This document shows positions 1 through 7,361 of a stretch of DNA of 32,787 nucleotides, in pieces. Numbering within the stretch: position 1 is the stretch's first letter; each line of letters starts with the position of its first letter. Source of the stretch: Verrucomicrobiota bacterium (GTDB lineage Bacteria > Verrucomicrobiota > Kiritimatiellia > SS1-B-03-39 > UBA6053); assembly GCA_020831625.1 (NCBI GenBank), contig JAFIGD010000053.1:1-32787 (forward strand), read 5' to 3'. A model generated the notes under the pieces. It was not told where the DNA came from. It did not search any database and was given only the letters and a program-made list of their open reading frames with translations. Position numbers and translations under genes: made by a program.

Positions 1-120
1 GCCTATAATATTTATGCCCTAGGGAATGAGCTTTCACCAATTCCGGGATGCGCCCATTGAACATCTCCCGGTCACAAAAAGGTTGAGCTGAATCTTTGCA
101 TGCGCTACTGCTGGAGCAGA

Positions 121-345
121 ATGAACAAGAATAAACCCAAAAAGAAACAGCCTAAGATTCACTGCGATGAGAACGGTCAATTCCGATATGAGACCTATTT
201 TATTGGCGGAAAACAAAAGCGCAGGAAAATCCGCATGATTGAGGGAATGGATGCCGAAGAATTTATTCGGTTGAATGCGGATGACATCTGGTTGAAGCAG
301 GAAGGCTGTTACGAGATTCTCCATGAAAGAGAGATGAACGGGTAG
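121..345 (+). CDS. Small basic hypothetical protein, 74 aa
   Basis: I do not recognise a family. The protein starts with a lysine-rich stretch (MNKNKPKKKQPK), followed by a compact mixed segment rich in charged and aromatic residues. The ATG at 121 is preferred over an upstream in-frame ATG at 100 because GGAG lies at 113-116. There is no signal peptide or membrane segment. A TATAAT-like hexamer lies at 4-9, but its link to this gene is unclear. A dispersed repeat cluster follows the stop codon. It could be a nucleic-acid-binding protein from its charge, but nothing specific shows that. Confidence 0.55.
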   Translation: MNKNKPKKKQPKIHCDENGQFRYETYFIGGKQKRRKIRMIEGMDAEEFIRLNADDIWLKQEGCYEILHEREMNG

Positions 346-351
346 AAACCA

Positions 352-540
352 GTCTCCATCAGTGGTTCACCCCCACCCTGCCCCACAGCCCCTCTCCAAC
401 ATCCCCCCGTGCCTCACAGCCCTATCCGTGTCCATCCGTGTTTATCCGTGGTTCACCCCTCTCTGCCCCACAGCCCTTCGTTTCCTTCCTTCCCTTCTGT
501 TCAAAACCCCTCTCTGCCCCAAAGATCCGTGTACACCCAA
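352..540. repeat. Cluster of dispersed TCCGTG-type repeat modules
   Basis: This stretch contains iterated modules of the form GCCCCACAGCCC followed by ATCCGTGTCCATCCGTG and a GGTTCACCCC tail, for example at 410-452 and again, degenerated, to about 535. The same modules recur at 2703-2718 and in 17200-17600. The segment is pyrimidine-rich on the plus strand. It is non-coding on the plus strand, but the 3' end of the minus-strand SufU-like gene reads through it. Confidence 0.7.
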
Positions 541-922
541 ACGCCTCCCACGGAAGCCGCACACACGCCATCCGCATCGGAAACGCCCGCACCTCCCCCA
601 GCGCCCGCATTTCCCGCGCCGCCCAGTCCCCCGTCCAATCCGCATCCCCCGCAAAATAGGCCAGCGCCTCCCGCAGCCGGACCTCCGCAGCCTCCGGCAC
701 ACACCCCGTCACCGCCTCCGCCAGAACCGCCGCCGACGCCAGCGTGATCGCGCAGGCCTGCGCCCGGTACCTCACCCGCACCCGCCCGGTCTCATCCACC
801 GACACCCCAAGCTCCACCTCATCCCCGCAGGCCGGATTCCGACGCGCCACACCCGCCGCGTCAAGCGCCGCGACCTTGAAGCGCGTGTCCTTTGAACACT
901 GAAGTAAAATATCCTGATACAT
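422..922 (-). CDS. SufU/IscU-like iron-sulfur cluster scaffold with repeat-derived tail
   Basis: The protein resembles the SufU/NifU N-terminal scaffold family, which assembles Fe-S clusters in the cytoplasm on three cysteines. The signatures are NPACGD (Cys32, Asp34), an ACAITLASA segment (Cys57) and C-V-R-LPW near Cys120. The start is set at the ATG at 922 (MYQDILL), the family's usual N-terminus; a longer frame reaches 1069 but has no family similarity. Residues 1-128 cover the domain. The last ~38 residues are encoded by the dispersed TCCGTG repeat cluster, so the original stop has probably been lost or replaced. No suf or isc partner genes are visible in the window. Family assignment is fairly secure from motifs; activity is inferred. 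Confidence 0.75.
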   Translation of the reverse strand: MYQDILLQCSKDTRFKVAALDAAGVARRNPACGDEVELGVSVDETGRVRVRYRAQACAITLASAAVLAEAVTGCVPEAAEVRLREALAYFAGDADWTGDWAAREMRALGEVRAFPMRMACVRLPWEAFGCTRIFGAERGFEQKGRKETKGCGAERGEPRINTDGHG

Positions 923-965
923 AAGCGGGTAAGGAAACACCTTTCCCGGACGTATTATCTGTCCT

Positions 966-1145
966 ATGAACATATTCAGTAAAAAAACACCCGAAAAGAA
1001 ACTCCGCACCCAATACGAAACCCTCATGAAAGAGGCCATGACCGCCCAGCGCGGCGGCGACATCGTCAAAAGCTCCGAACTCCACGCTCAGGCCGAAGCC
1101 GTCCTTAAGCAACTCGACGATCTAAAAAGCAATCCAACGACTTAA
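966..1145 (+). CDS. Lacal_2735-type (DUF6435) small protein, 59 aa
   Basis: This short protein begins MNIFSKKTPEKKLRTQYE, continues with a lysine/glutamate-rich helical segment and ends in AEAVLKQLDDL. That arrangement is typical of the small Lacal_2735 family, which has no known function. It is probably one or two amphipathic helices. It is divergent from the SufU-like gene, with 43 bases between the two start codons. Its stop overlaps the 3' end of the convergent VF530 gene by a few bases. It is easily missed because of its length. Confidence 0.6.
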   Translation: MNIFSKKTPEKKLRTQYETLMKEAMTAQRGGDIVKSSELHAQAEAVLKQLDDLKSNPTT

Positions 1146-1360
1146 TGAATCGGAGTTGAAAGATAGAGGGCTTCCAGTTTTTCACGGGCCCAGGGGGTCT
1201 TGCGGAGAAACTTCAGACTGGAATTGATGGAGGGGTCATTCTGAAAGCAGCGGAAATCCAAACGCGCCGCCAGACCGCTCCATTCATAATGGGCCACCAG
1301 CTTTCTCAACATGTGTTCAAGCGTAATCCCGTGCAGGGGATCATTGGGGTGTTCATTCAT
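1142..1360 (-). CDS. VF530 family DNA-binding protein (DUF2132)
   Basis: The 72-residue product matches the VF530 family closely. It has NDPLHGITLEHML near the N-terminus, an HYEW segment, CFQNDPSINSSLKFLRKTP in the middle and WAREKLEALYL at the end, which is the family's full usual length. VF530 is a small helical fold described as DNA-binding; its cellular role is not established. It follows the small basic ORF at 1371-1478 by 10 bases on the same strand, so the two are probably co-transcribed. Confidence 0.85.
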   Translation of the reverse strand: MNEHPNDPLHGITLEHMLRKLVAHYEWSGLAARLDFRCFQNDPSINSSLKFLRKTPWAREKLEALYLSTPIH

Positions 1361-1370
1361 CCCAAAGTCC

Positions 1371-1478
1371 TCACTTCAGCTTTTTCGCCTGTTTGGCCTG
1401 TTTCTTTTCTTTGGGGCTCAGCGCCGCTTTTTTCCGGGTTTCTTTGCCGCCTTTATCTTTTTTGCCTTTTTCGCCCAT
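1371..1478 (-). CDS. Very small lysine-rich protein, 35 aa
   Basis: The ATG at 1478 is chosen over an upstream ATG at 1619 because it is preceded by AAAGGAC at normal spacing. The product begins MGEKGKKDKGGKETRKK, contains ALSPKEKK and ends in a run of lysines. Small proteins of this kind occur next to VF530 genes in other bacteria as far as I recall, but no function is known. It is highly basic with no hydrophobic segment, so it is probably disordered or nucleic-acid associated. Confidence 0.5.
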   Translation of the reverse strand: MGEKGKKDKGGKETRKKAALSPKEKKQAKQAKKLK

Positions 1479-1609
1479 GACCGTGTCCTTTTGTTGAGGT
1501 TGACCCGATAAGATACCAGATTTCATGCAAAAGTCGCGCCCATTCGTCACTTCAAATTTTTCTTCCCAGTTGTCTTGCGGCCCGCGCCTCTTGTCTTTAG
1601 AGATGGCAC

Positions 1610-2701
1610 ATGATTTCAAACGAGTATCTTTCCAATATCACCGCCCGGCTTCAGGAGCTGGAAGCCCAAATGTCCCGCCCGGAGGTCGCCGGCAGCCGGG
1701 AAAAGATGAAAACCCTCTTCGCCGAGCATAAACAATGCAAAAAACGGCAGCAGGTCGCCTCCGACTTCCTCGCGGTCGCCGGACAGCTCGCCGAGGCCCG
1801 CGCCATGCTGGAGGATCCCAAACTGGATCCTGACATGCGTGAAATGGCGGAACTGGAGGCCGCCGAACTCACCGAAAAGCTCCCCGCCGCCGAAAAACAA
1901 ATGCAGCGGGCGCTTCTCGATCCCGATCCCCACGACTCCCGCAACGTCGTGCTCGAAATCCGCGCCGGCACCGGCGGCGAGGAGGCCGCCCTCTTCGCGG
2001 CCGATCTCTTCCGCATGTACTCCCGCTACGCGGAAAACAACAAATGGTCCTGCAAAATCCTCGACGCCGCCGACGCCGACATGGGCGGCTACAAAGAAAT
2101 CATCGCCGCCATTGAAGGCGAGGATGTCTACAAAAAACTCAAGTACGAAAGCGGAGTCCACCGCGTCCAGCGCGTGCCCGCAACCGAGGCCAGCGGCCGC
2201 ATCCACACCTCCGCCGCCACCGTCGCCATCCTCCCCGAAGCCGAGGAGGTCGACGATGTGCCCATCAAGCCCGAGGAAATCCGCATCGACATTTTCCGCA
2301 GCTCCGGCCCCGGCGGCCAGTCCGTCAACACCACCGACAGCGCCGTCCGCATCACCCACCTCCCCACCGGCCTCATCGTCCAGTGCCAGGACGAAAAATC
2401 CCAGCACCGCAACCGCGAAAAAGCCATGCAGGTGCTCAAGTCCCGGCTGCTCGACCAAATGCGCCGCGAAGAGGACGCCAAACGCGCCGGGGACCGCAAA
2501 GACATGATCGGCACCGGCGACCGCAGCGAACGCATCCGCACCTACAACTATCCGCAAAACCGCATCTCCGATCACCGCATCAACCTCACCCTCTACCACC
2601 TCGACCGCATCGTCGAAGGCGACCTCGACCAGCTCATCGAACCCCTCGTCGATCACGACACCGAAGTCCGCGTAAACATCGAACTCGGTGAAACGCTTTA
2701 A
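1610..2701 (+). CDS. prfA: Peptide chain release factor 1
   Basis: RF1 ends translation at UAA and UAG codons on the ribosome. The 363-residue protein has the family's normal length and order: an N-terminal helical domain, the codon-recognition domain with the RF1-type PxT motif (Pro190-Ala-Thr192), and the GGQ loop (235-237) that triggers peptidyl-tRNA hydrolysis. The PAT motif, not SPF, separates it from RF2. The GGQ glutamine is the residue usually methylated by PrmC, which is not in the window. The ATG at 1610 gives the usual N-terminus; the ribosome-binding site is weak. It is upstream of the antiporter-type genes but separated by a short repeat. Confidence 0.97.
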   Translation: MISNEYLSNITARLQELEAQMSRPEVAGSREKMKTLFAEHKQCKKRQQVASDFLAVAGQLAEARAMLEDPKLDPDMREMAELEAAELTEKLPAAEKQMQRALLDPDPHDSRNVVLEIRAGTGGEEAALFAADLFRMYSRYAENNKWSCKILDAADADMGGYKEIIAAIEGEDVYKKLKYESGVHRVQRVPATEASGRIHTSAATVAILPEAEEVDDVPIKPEEIRIDIFRSSGPGGQSVNTTDSAVRITHLPTGLIVQCQDEKSQHRNREKAMQVLKSRLLDQMRREEDAKRAGDRKDMIGTGDRSERIRTYNYPQNRISDHRINLTLYHLDRIVEGDLDQLIEPLVDHDTEVRVNIELGETL

Positions 2702-2702
2702 G

Positions 2703-2718
2703 GTGTCCATCCGTGGTT
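2703..2718. repeat. Single short copy of the TCCGTG repeat
   Basis: GTGTCCATCCGTGGTT directly follows the prfA stop codon and matches the core of the modules at 352-540 and 17200-17600. It occupies the short gap between prfA and the next gene. Confidence 0.55.
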
Positions 2719-2746
2719 GAATTTCTCATCACCCCTGCTGCCTTAG

Positions 2747-3685
2747 ATGTTGTACGCCAGCTTCCTGTTTGACCTCATCCTCTCCATCGCCCTGGTGGTG
2801 CTCGGCATGATCACCCTGCAACAGAAAACCCCGCGCGAAGCGGTGGTGCAGCTCATGATCTTCGGCCTCCTTGTCGCCCTGTCCTGGATCCGCATCGACG
2901 CCCCCGACCTCGCCCTCACCGAAGCCGCCATCGGCTCCGGGGTCACCGGAGCCCTGCTGCTCGCCGCCCTGCGGCGCCTCGGCCTGAACCAGCGCTTTCC
3001 CGACCCCGCGCCCGCCGCAATCCGCCTGCCGGTCACCCTCGGCTGCGCCGCCCTCGGATTCCTGCTCAGCGTCATCCTCATCCAGTCCTGGGACGAACCC
3101 GCCGGCCTCACCGACATCGTGTACCAAAACATCGAATTCAGCGGCAGCGCCAACCCCGTCACCGCCGTGATTCTCAATTTCCGGGCCTTCGACACCCTGC
3201 TCGAAATCGGCGTCCTCCTCGTCGCCGCCCTCAGCGTCTACACCCTCTCCGGACCCGCCGGCGGCACCCCCGTCCGCCCGCCCGGCCCCATTTTCAATCT
3301 CTACCTCCGCTGGATGACCCCCGTCTTCTGGCTCGTCACCCTCTACATGGTCTGGATCGGCGGCCGCGCCCCCGGCGGCGCGTTCCAGGCCGGAGCCCTC
3401 CTCTCCGGCCTCGGAGCCCTCACCCTCCTCGGCCCCTCCCCCTGGCCCATGCGCCTCCGCCGCCGCGTCGTCCGCTGGGGGCTCACACTCGGCTTCGGCC
3501 TCTTTCTCTTCGCCGCCGCCTGGCTCTGGCGCTACGGAAATCTCCTCACCTACCCGCAGAATCACGCCAAAACCTGGATCCTCATCATCGAAATCGCCTG
3601 CACCCTCAGCATCGGCATCTCCCTCACCGTCATGTTCGCCGGCTGCGCCGGTTGGCTCCACGAGGATCCGGAGGCCGCCGCATGA
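2747..3685 (+). CDS. Mrp/Mbh-type subunit: MbhD-MbhE-MrpB fusion
   Basis: This is a polytopic membrane protein of 312 residues. The N-terminal ~80 residues carry the DUF4040/MbhD signature (APDLALTEAAIGSGVTGALL). The middle carries the MbhE-like segment NPVTAVILNFRAFDTLLEIG. The C-terminal third carries the MrpB/MnhB signature GGRAPGGAFQAGALL. In classical Mrp antiporters the first two lie at the C-terminus of MrpA, and MrpB is a separate gene. Here they are joined without the large NuoL-like part of MrpA. It starts a tightly overlapping four-gene operon. The likely role is part of a proton- or sodium-translocating membrane complex. No good ribosome-binding site is visible before the ATG. Confidence 0.88.
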   Translation: MLYASFLFDLILSIALVVLGMITLQQKTPREAVVQLMIFGLLVALSWIRIDAPDLALTEAAIGSGVTGALLLAALRRLGLNQRFPDPAPAAIRLPVTLGCAALGFLLSVILIQSWDEPAGLTDIVYQNIEFSGSANPVTAVILNFRAFDTLLEIGVLLVAALSVYTLSGPAGGTPVRPPGPIFNLYLRWMTPVFWLVTLYMVWIGGRAPGGAFQAGALLSGLGALTLLGPSPWPMRLRRRVVRWGLTLGFGLFLFAAAWLWRYGNLLTYPQNHAKTWILIIEIACTLSIGISLTVMFAGCAGWLHEDPEAAA

Positions 3686-3984
3686 CCCTTCCGCCCGGAG
3701 CCCTCCTCTACGCCCTCGCCGGGGTCTGGATCACCGTCATCGGCCTCCGCGGCGTCCTCGCCGAAGAGGACTGGTTCCGCAAAATCGTCGGCGCCAACGT
3801 CATGGGCAGCGGCGTGTTCCTCCTCCTCGTCGCCCTCGCCCGCCGCGCCCCCGACGGCCCGCCCGACCCCGTGCCCCACGGCATGATCCTCACCGGACTC
3901 GTCGTCGCCGTCAGCGCCACCGCCCTCATGCTCGCCCTGCTTGGCTTTCTCAATGACCGCGAAAACGGGGAGGACGACACATGA
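3682..3984 (+). CDS. Mrp subunit C-like (NuoK-like) protein
   Basis: The 100-residue protein has three predicted hydrophobic segments and the NuoK/MnhC pattern: a first helix (LLYALAGVWITVIGLRGV), then GANVMGSGVFLLLVAL, then DPVPHGMILTGLVVAVSATAL. The ATG at 3682 overlaps the upstream stop as ATGA, so the two are translationally coupled. The length matches the MrpC family. It is expected to sit in the membrane arm between the B-like and D-like subunits. Confidence 0.88.
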   Translation: MTLPPGALLYALAGVWITVIGLRGVLAEEDWFRKIVGANVMGSGVFLLLVALARRAPDGPPDPVPHGMILTGLVVAVSATALMLALLGFLNDRENGEDDT

Positions 3985-5498
3985 TCGCCCCCCCCTGGCT
4001 CCTCTCCCTCCCTGTCATTTTTCCGCTCATCCTCGGGGTGTTCACCCTCCTCATTCCCGCCCACACCCTTAAACAGGCCGGAAAAACCGGGGCCGTCGCC
4101 ACCGCCGTCACCACCCTGCCCTGCCTCCAGTGGGTCTGGCAGGCCGGCCCCCTCCATCAAACCCTCGGCGGCTGGGGAGCCCCCCTCGGAATCGATCTCT
4201 ATCTCGACGGCCTTTCCTGCCTCTTCCTCCTCTTCGCCGCCCTCACCGGTCTCGGCATCAGCTTCTACGCCACCGAATATTTTCCCCGGTCCGCCGAAGG
4301 CCACCGCTCCCGCACCGACCTCTTCTGGCCGCTGTGGTTTGTCACCTGGGGCGGCATCAACTCGCTCTTCCTCACCCTCGACCTCTTCAACATCTACGTC
4401 ACCCTCGAACTCATCAGCATCGCCGGCACCGGCCTCATCCTCATCGCCGGCACCCGCGGGGCCATCCGCGCCGCCCTCCAATACCAAATGCAGGCCCTCA
4501 TCGCCGGCCTCGTCTACCTCCTCGGTGTCGGTCTCGTCTACAACGCCCTCGGCACCCTCGATCTCCAGCTCATCGCCGCCGAACTTACCCCCTCGCCGAT
4601 GATCCTCACCGGACTCGCCCTCATGGTCACCGGACTCATTATCAAAGCCGCCCTCTTCCCGGTCCACTTCTGGCTGCCGCCCGCGCACGCCGACGCCCCC
4701 GCGCCCGTCAGCGCCGTCCTCTCCGGCCTCGTCGTCACCGTCGCCTACGTCATCGTCTTCCGCCTCTGGTTCGCCGGATTCCACACCATCGCCCCCAACC
4801 TCGTTCCCCGCCTCATGGGCGTCCTCGGCGCCGTCGGCATCGTCTGGGGCGGCATCCTCGCCCTCCGCCAGGAACGCCTCAAACGCGTCCTCGCCTATTC
4901 CACCGTCAGCCAGGTCGGCTACCTCTTCCTCGTCTTTTCCCTCACCCTCGACAGCCCCGCCGCAGAAGGCCTCGTCTGGGCCGGCACCGTCTACATGGCC
5001 GTCGCCCACGGCCTCGCCAAAAGCGCCGCCTTCCTCGCCGCCGGCTGTCTCCAGAAAACCGAAGGATCCGACACCCTCACCGCCCTCCGCGGCGCCGCTC
5101 TCCGCCAGCCCGCCGCCGTCATCGTCCTCGCCCTCGCCTCCATCAACCTCATCGGCCTCCCGCCCTCCACCGGATTCATCGGCAAATGGATGCTGCTCAA
5201 AGCCTCCTTCTACACCCGACAGTGGGGCATCGCCTTCGTCATTCTCGGCGGCGGCCTCCTCGCCGCCGCCTACCTCTTCCGGGTCTTCGAAGTGCTCATG
5301 AACCCGCCCGACCGCGCCGCCGCCCCCGACACCGCGAAGCCCCCCCTGCCCCTCAGCCGGGGCATCCTCTTCCCCGCCATGCTCCTCGCCCTGGCCACCC
5401 TCATTCCCGTCCTCTACATCACCGCCCCCGAAGAACTCCTCCGCATCGGCGCCCCCGTGAGCTTCAGCCGCTTCATCACCCCCGGAGCCGCGCAATGA
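3981..5498 (+). CDS. Mrp subunit D-like proton-translocating membrane protein
   Basis: This 505-residue protein belongs to the NuoL/M/N-MrpD family (Proton_antipo_M). It has about 14 hydrophobic segments. The key charged residues of the proton path are visible: Glu143 in TLELISIAG and Lys222 in IIKAALFPVHFWLPPAHADAPAPVSAVLSG. A second family hallmark, LAYSTVSQVGYL, is also present. It overlaps the C-like gene by ATGA at 3981 and the next gene at 5495. The normal length and conserved residues suggest an active ion-translocating subunit. Confidence 0.92.
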   Translation: MIAPPWLLSLPVIFPLILGVFTLLIPAHTLKQAGKTGAVATAVTTLPCLQWVWQAGPLHQTLGGWGAPLGIDLYLDGLSCLFLLFAALTGLGISFYATEYFPRSAEGHRSRTDLFWPLWFVTWGGINSLFLTLDLFNIYVTLELISIAGTGLILIAGTRGAIRAALQYQMQALIAGLVYLLGVGLVYNALGTLDLQLIAAELTPSPMILTGLALMVTGLIIKAALFPVHFWLPPAHADAPAPVSAVLSGLVVTVAYVIVFRLWFAGFHTIAPNLVPRLMGVLGAVGIVWGGILALRQERLKRVLAYSTVSQVGYLFLVFSLTLDSPAAEGLVWAGTVYMAVAHGLAKSAAFLAAGCLQKTEGSDTLTALRGAALRQPAAVIVLALASINLIGLPPSTGFIGKWMLLKASFYTRQWGIAFVILGGGLLAAAYLFRVFEVLMNPPDRAAAPDTAKPPLPLSRGILFPAMLLALATLIPVLYITAPEELLRIGAPVSFSRFITPGAAQ

Positions 5499-5530
5499 TC
5501 TCCCCCATGATCTCACCCATGATCTCACCC
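5495..5530 (+). repeat. 12-bp tandem repeat (3 copies) over the start codon
   Basis: ATGATCTC(C/A)CCC is repeated three times without interruption at 5495, 5507 and 5519. Each unit carries an in-frame ATG, giving three possible start codons and the peptide MISP three times. Confidence 0.9.
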
Positions 5531-7150
5531 TGGCTCATGCCCCTCGCCTCCCTCTTCCCGCTCCTCCTCGCCGGATGCGCCGCGCACCGCCGCCTCAAAG
5601 AACATATCCTGCTCCTCCTCCCGCTCGCGGCCCTCCCCGCCCTCGCCGCTGGACTCCTCCTCCCCGACGGCGCGTCCATCACCCTCCCCAACGCCCTCCT
5701 CGAAGCCTCCTGGACCATGGACCCCACCGGACGCCTCTTCCAGCTCTTCACCGCCTCCGGATGGCTCTTCGCTGGACTCTACGCCGTTTTTTACTTCAAA
5801 ACCGACCCCCATAAAGGCCGCTTTGCCGTCCCCTTCCTCATCGCCATGAGCGGGAATTTCCTGCTCCCCACCACCTCCGACGCCGTCACCTTCTACAGCG
5901 GCTTCGCGGTCATGAGCTTCGCCTCCTGGGGCCTCGTCGTCCACTCCGGCACCGAAGAGGCCCGCCGCGCCGGACGCATCTACCTCGCCCTCGTCGTCCT
6001 CGGCGAACTCATGGTCTTTCCCGGACTCGTCAAAGGCGTCCTCTGGGCCGAAACCGCCGACCTCGCCGCCATCCGCACCCACTGGGCCCTCGACCCCGAC
6101 CCGCGCCTGCAGATTTTTCTCATCTTCTTCGGTTTCGCCATCAAAGCCGGTCTCTTCCCCCTCCACTTCTGGCTCCCCCTCGCCCATCCCGTCGCCCCCA
6201 CCCCCGCCAGCGCCGTGCTCTCCGGCTGCATGGTCAAAGCCGGCCTCCTTGCCTGGATCCGCCTCATTCCCCTCGGCGAATTCCCCATGCCCGTCCTCGG
6301 ACACACCGCCGCGGGTCTCGCCGCCTGCGGCCTGATCCTCAGCCTGCTCTGCGGACTCACCCAGACCAACCCCAAAGCCCTGCTCGCCTACTCCAGCGTC
6401 AGCAAAATGAGCCTTATCGTGCTCCTCCTCGCCCCGGCCATGCTCGAACCCGCCCTCACCGCCCCCGCCCTTGCCGCCGCCCTCCTCTACGCCGGATTCC
6501 ACTCCCTCCACAAAACCGCCCTCTTCCTCGGATCCACCCTCACCGCCAAACTCGGTTCCAGGGCCCAACTCCCCCTCCTCCTCCTCTGCGCCTCCTTCGC
6601 CGGACTCCCCTGGCTCAGCGGAGCGCTCCTCAAGGTGCCCATCAAAGCCCTCCACGACCACATCGCCTTTCCCGGAGCCAACCTCTACCTCAACCTCTTC
6701 AACCTCGCCGCATTCCTCACCCTCCTGCTCATGGCCCGCTTCTTCATGCTCACCCGCCCCGCCGCGAATCCCGCCGCCCCCAAACCCTCCCGCGGTCTCG
6801 CCCTCACCTGGGGCCTCGCCACCCTCACCGCCCTCGCCATGCCCGCCCTCCTTATCCCGCTCAACCTCCTGCCCGCGACCGACACCGTCTACACCCCCGT
6901 CAAACCCTGGCTCGACCCCGTCTTCGCCCTCGCGCTTGTCACCCTCATTCTCTACAGCGCCATCCGTCCCCGGCTGCCCCGGCCCGTTCCGCCCGGCGAT
7001 CTCTTTCACATCCTTCCCCGACTCCCCTGCGGCTCCCTGAACCGCCTGCAAACCGCGATCCAGCACATGGAAAGCCACTTCAGCCGCCCCGCCGGCGGCC
7101 TCATTTACCTCTCCCTCATCCTGCTCTTCCTCCTCCTCATCCGGCAATGA
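5495..7150 (+). CDS. Second NuoN/MrpD-like membrane subunit
   Basis: This is a 551-residue paralogue of the D-like subunit. It keeps AIKAGLFPLHFWLPLAHPVAP with Lys217, and LLAYSSVSKMSLI, but the helix that normally carries the conserved glutamate reads FYSGFAVMSFASWG, with Ala138 at the expected Glu position. The true start is the ATG at 5495, overlapping the upstream stop as ATGA; the same frame stays open back to 4130 only as a shadow. The N-terminus is a triplicated MISP motif. It closes the operon. It could be a MrpA-like or hydrogenase-type subunit (HyfB-like), but no hydrogenase genes are nearby. Confidence 0.85.
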   Translation: MISPMISPMISPWLMPLASLFPLLLAGCAAHRRLKEHILLLLPLAALPALAAGLLLPDGASITLPNALLEASWTMDPTGRLFQLFTASGWLFAGLYAVFYFKTDPHKGRFAVPFLIAMSGNFLLPTTSDAVTFYSGFAVMSFASWGLVVHSGTEEARRAGRIYLALVVLGELMVFPGLVKGVLWAETADLAAIRTHWALDPDPRLQIFLIFFGFAIKAGLFPLHFWLPLAHPVAPTPASAVLSGCMVKAGLLAWIRLIPLGEFPMPVLGHTAAGLAACGLILSLLCGLTQTNPKALLAYSSVSKMSLIVLLLAPAMLEPALTAPALAAALLYAGFHSLHKTALFLGSTLTAKLGSRAQLPLLLLCASFAGLPWLSGALLKVPIKALHDHIAFPGANLYLNLFNLAAFLTLLLMARFFMLTRPAANPAAPKPSRGLALTWGLATLTALAMPALLIPLNLLPATDTVYTPVKPWLDPVFALALVTLILYSAIRPRLPRPVPPGDLFHILPRLPCGSLNRLQTAIQHMESHFSRPAGGLIYLSLILLFLLLIRQ

Positions 7151-7361
7151 TTTCCCCGCATGTCGGCATTCTACAACCCGACCGAGGCCTCACCCACCTC
7201 TCTCAATTCCCCGAAGTTCTCACAACATGAAAACTACGCCCCTGTATGTTCTTTGATTTCTTTATAACGAGCAAAAGAACAAACAATACTGTTGATTTCC
7301 AATATGTAATACCTGTATGGTGAGATCCAAACAGAATACAGACTTTACATAAGGAGATCTG
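7151..7361 (+). promoter_or_regulatory. Upstream region and probable promoter of the cas operon
   Basis: This 211-base gap holds no gene. Base composition drops from GC-rich to AT-rich at about 7240. A possible promoter is TTGATT at 7292-7297 and TATGGT at 7316-7321 with an 18-base spacer; it is only moderately like the consensus. A strong ribosome-binding site, AAGGAG at 7351-7356, precedes the cas9 ATG. No terminator for the membrane-subunit operon is evident. Confidence 0.45.

Noticed and set aside
362-895. Plus-strand proline/arginine-rich frame
   Set aside because: It lies over the repeat cluster and antisense to the SufU-like gene, with low-complexity sequence.
1616-2710. Minus-strand frame opposite prfA
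   Set aside because: Shadow of the strongly conserved prfA gene.
4130-5494. Upstream extension of the second NuoN-like protein
   Set aside because: Arg/Pro-rich shadow inside the D-like gene; the real start overlaps its stop at 5495.
3708-5528. Minus-strand open frame of 606 codons, and a similar one at 5525-7147
   Set aside because: Glu/Gly-rich shadows of the C-ending codons of the Mrp-type genes on the other strand; no domain pattern.
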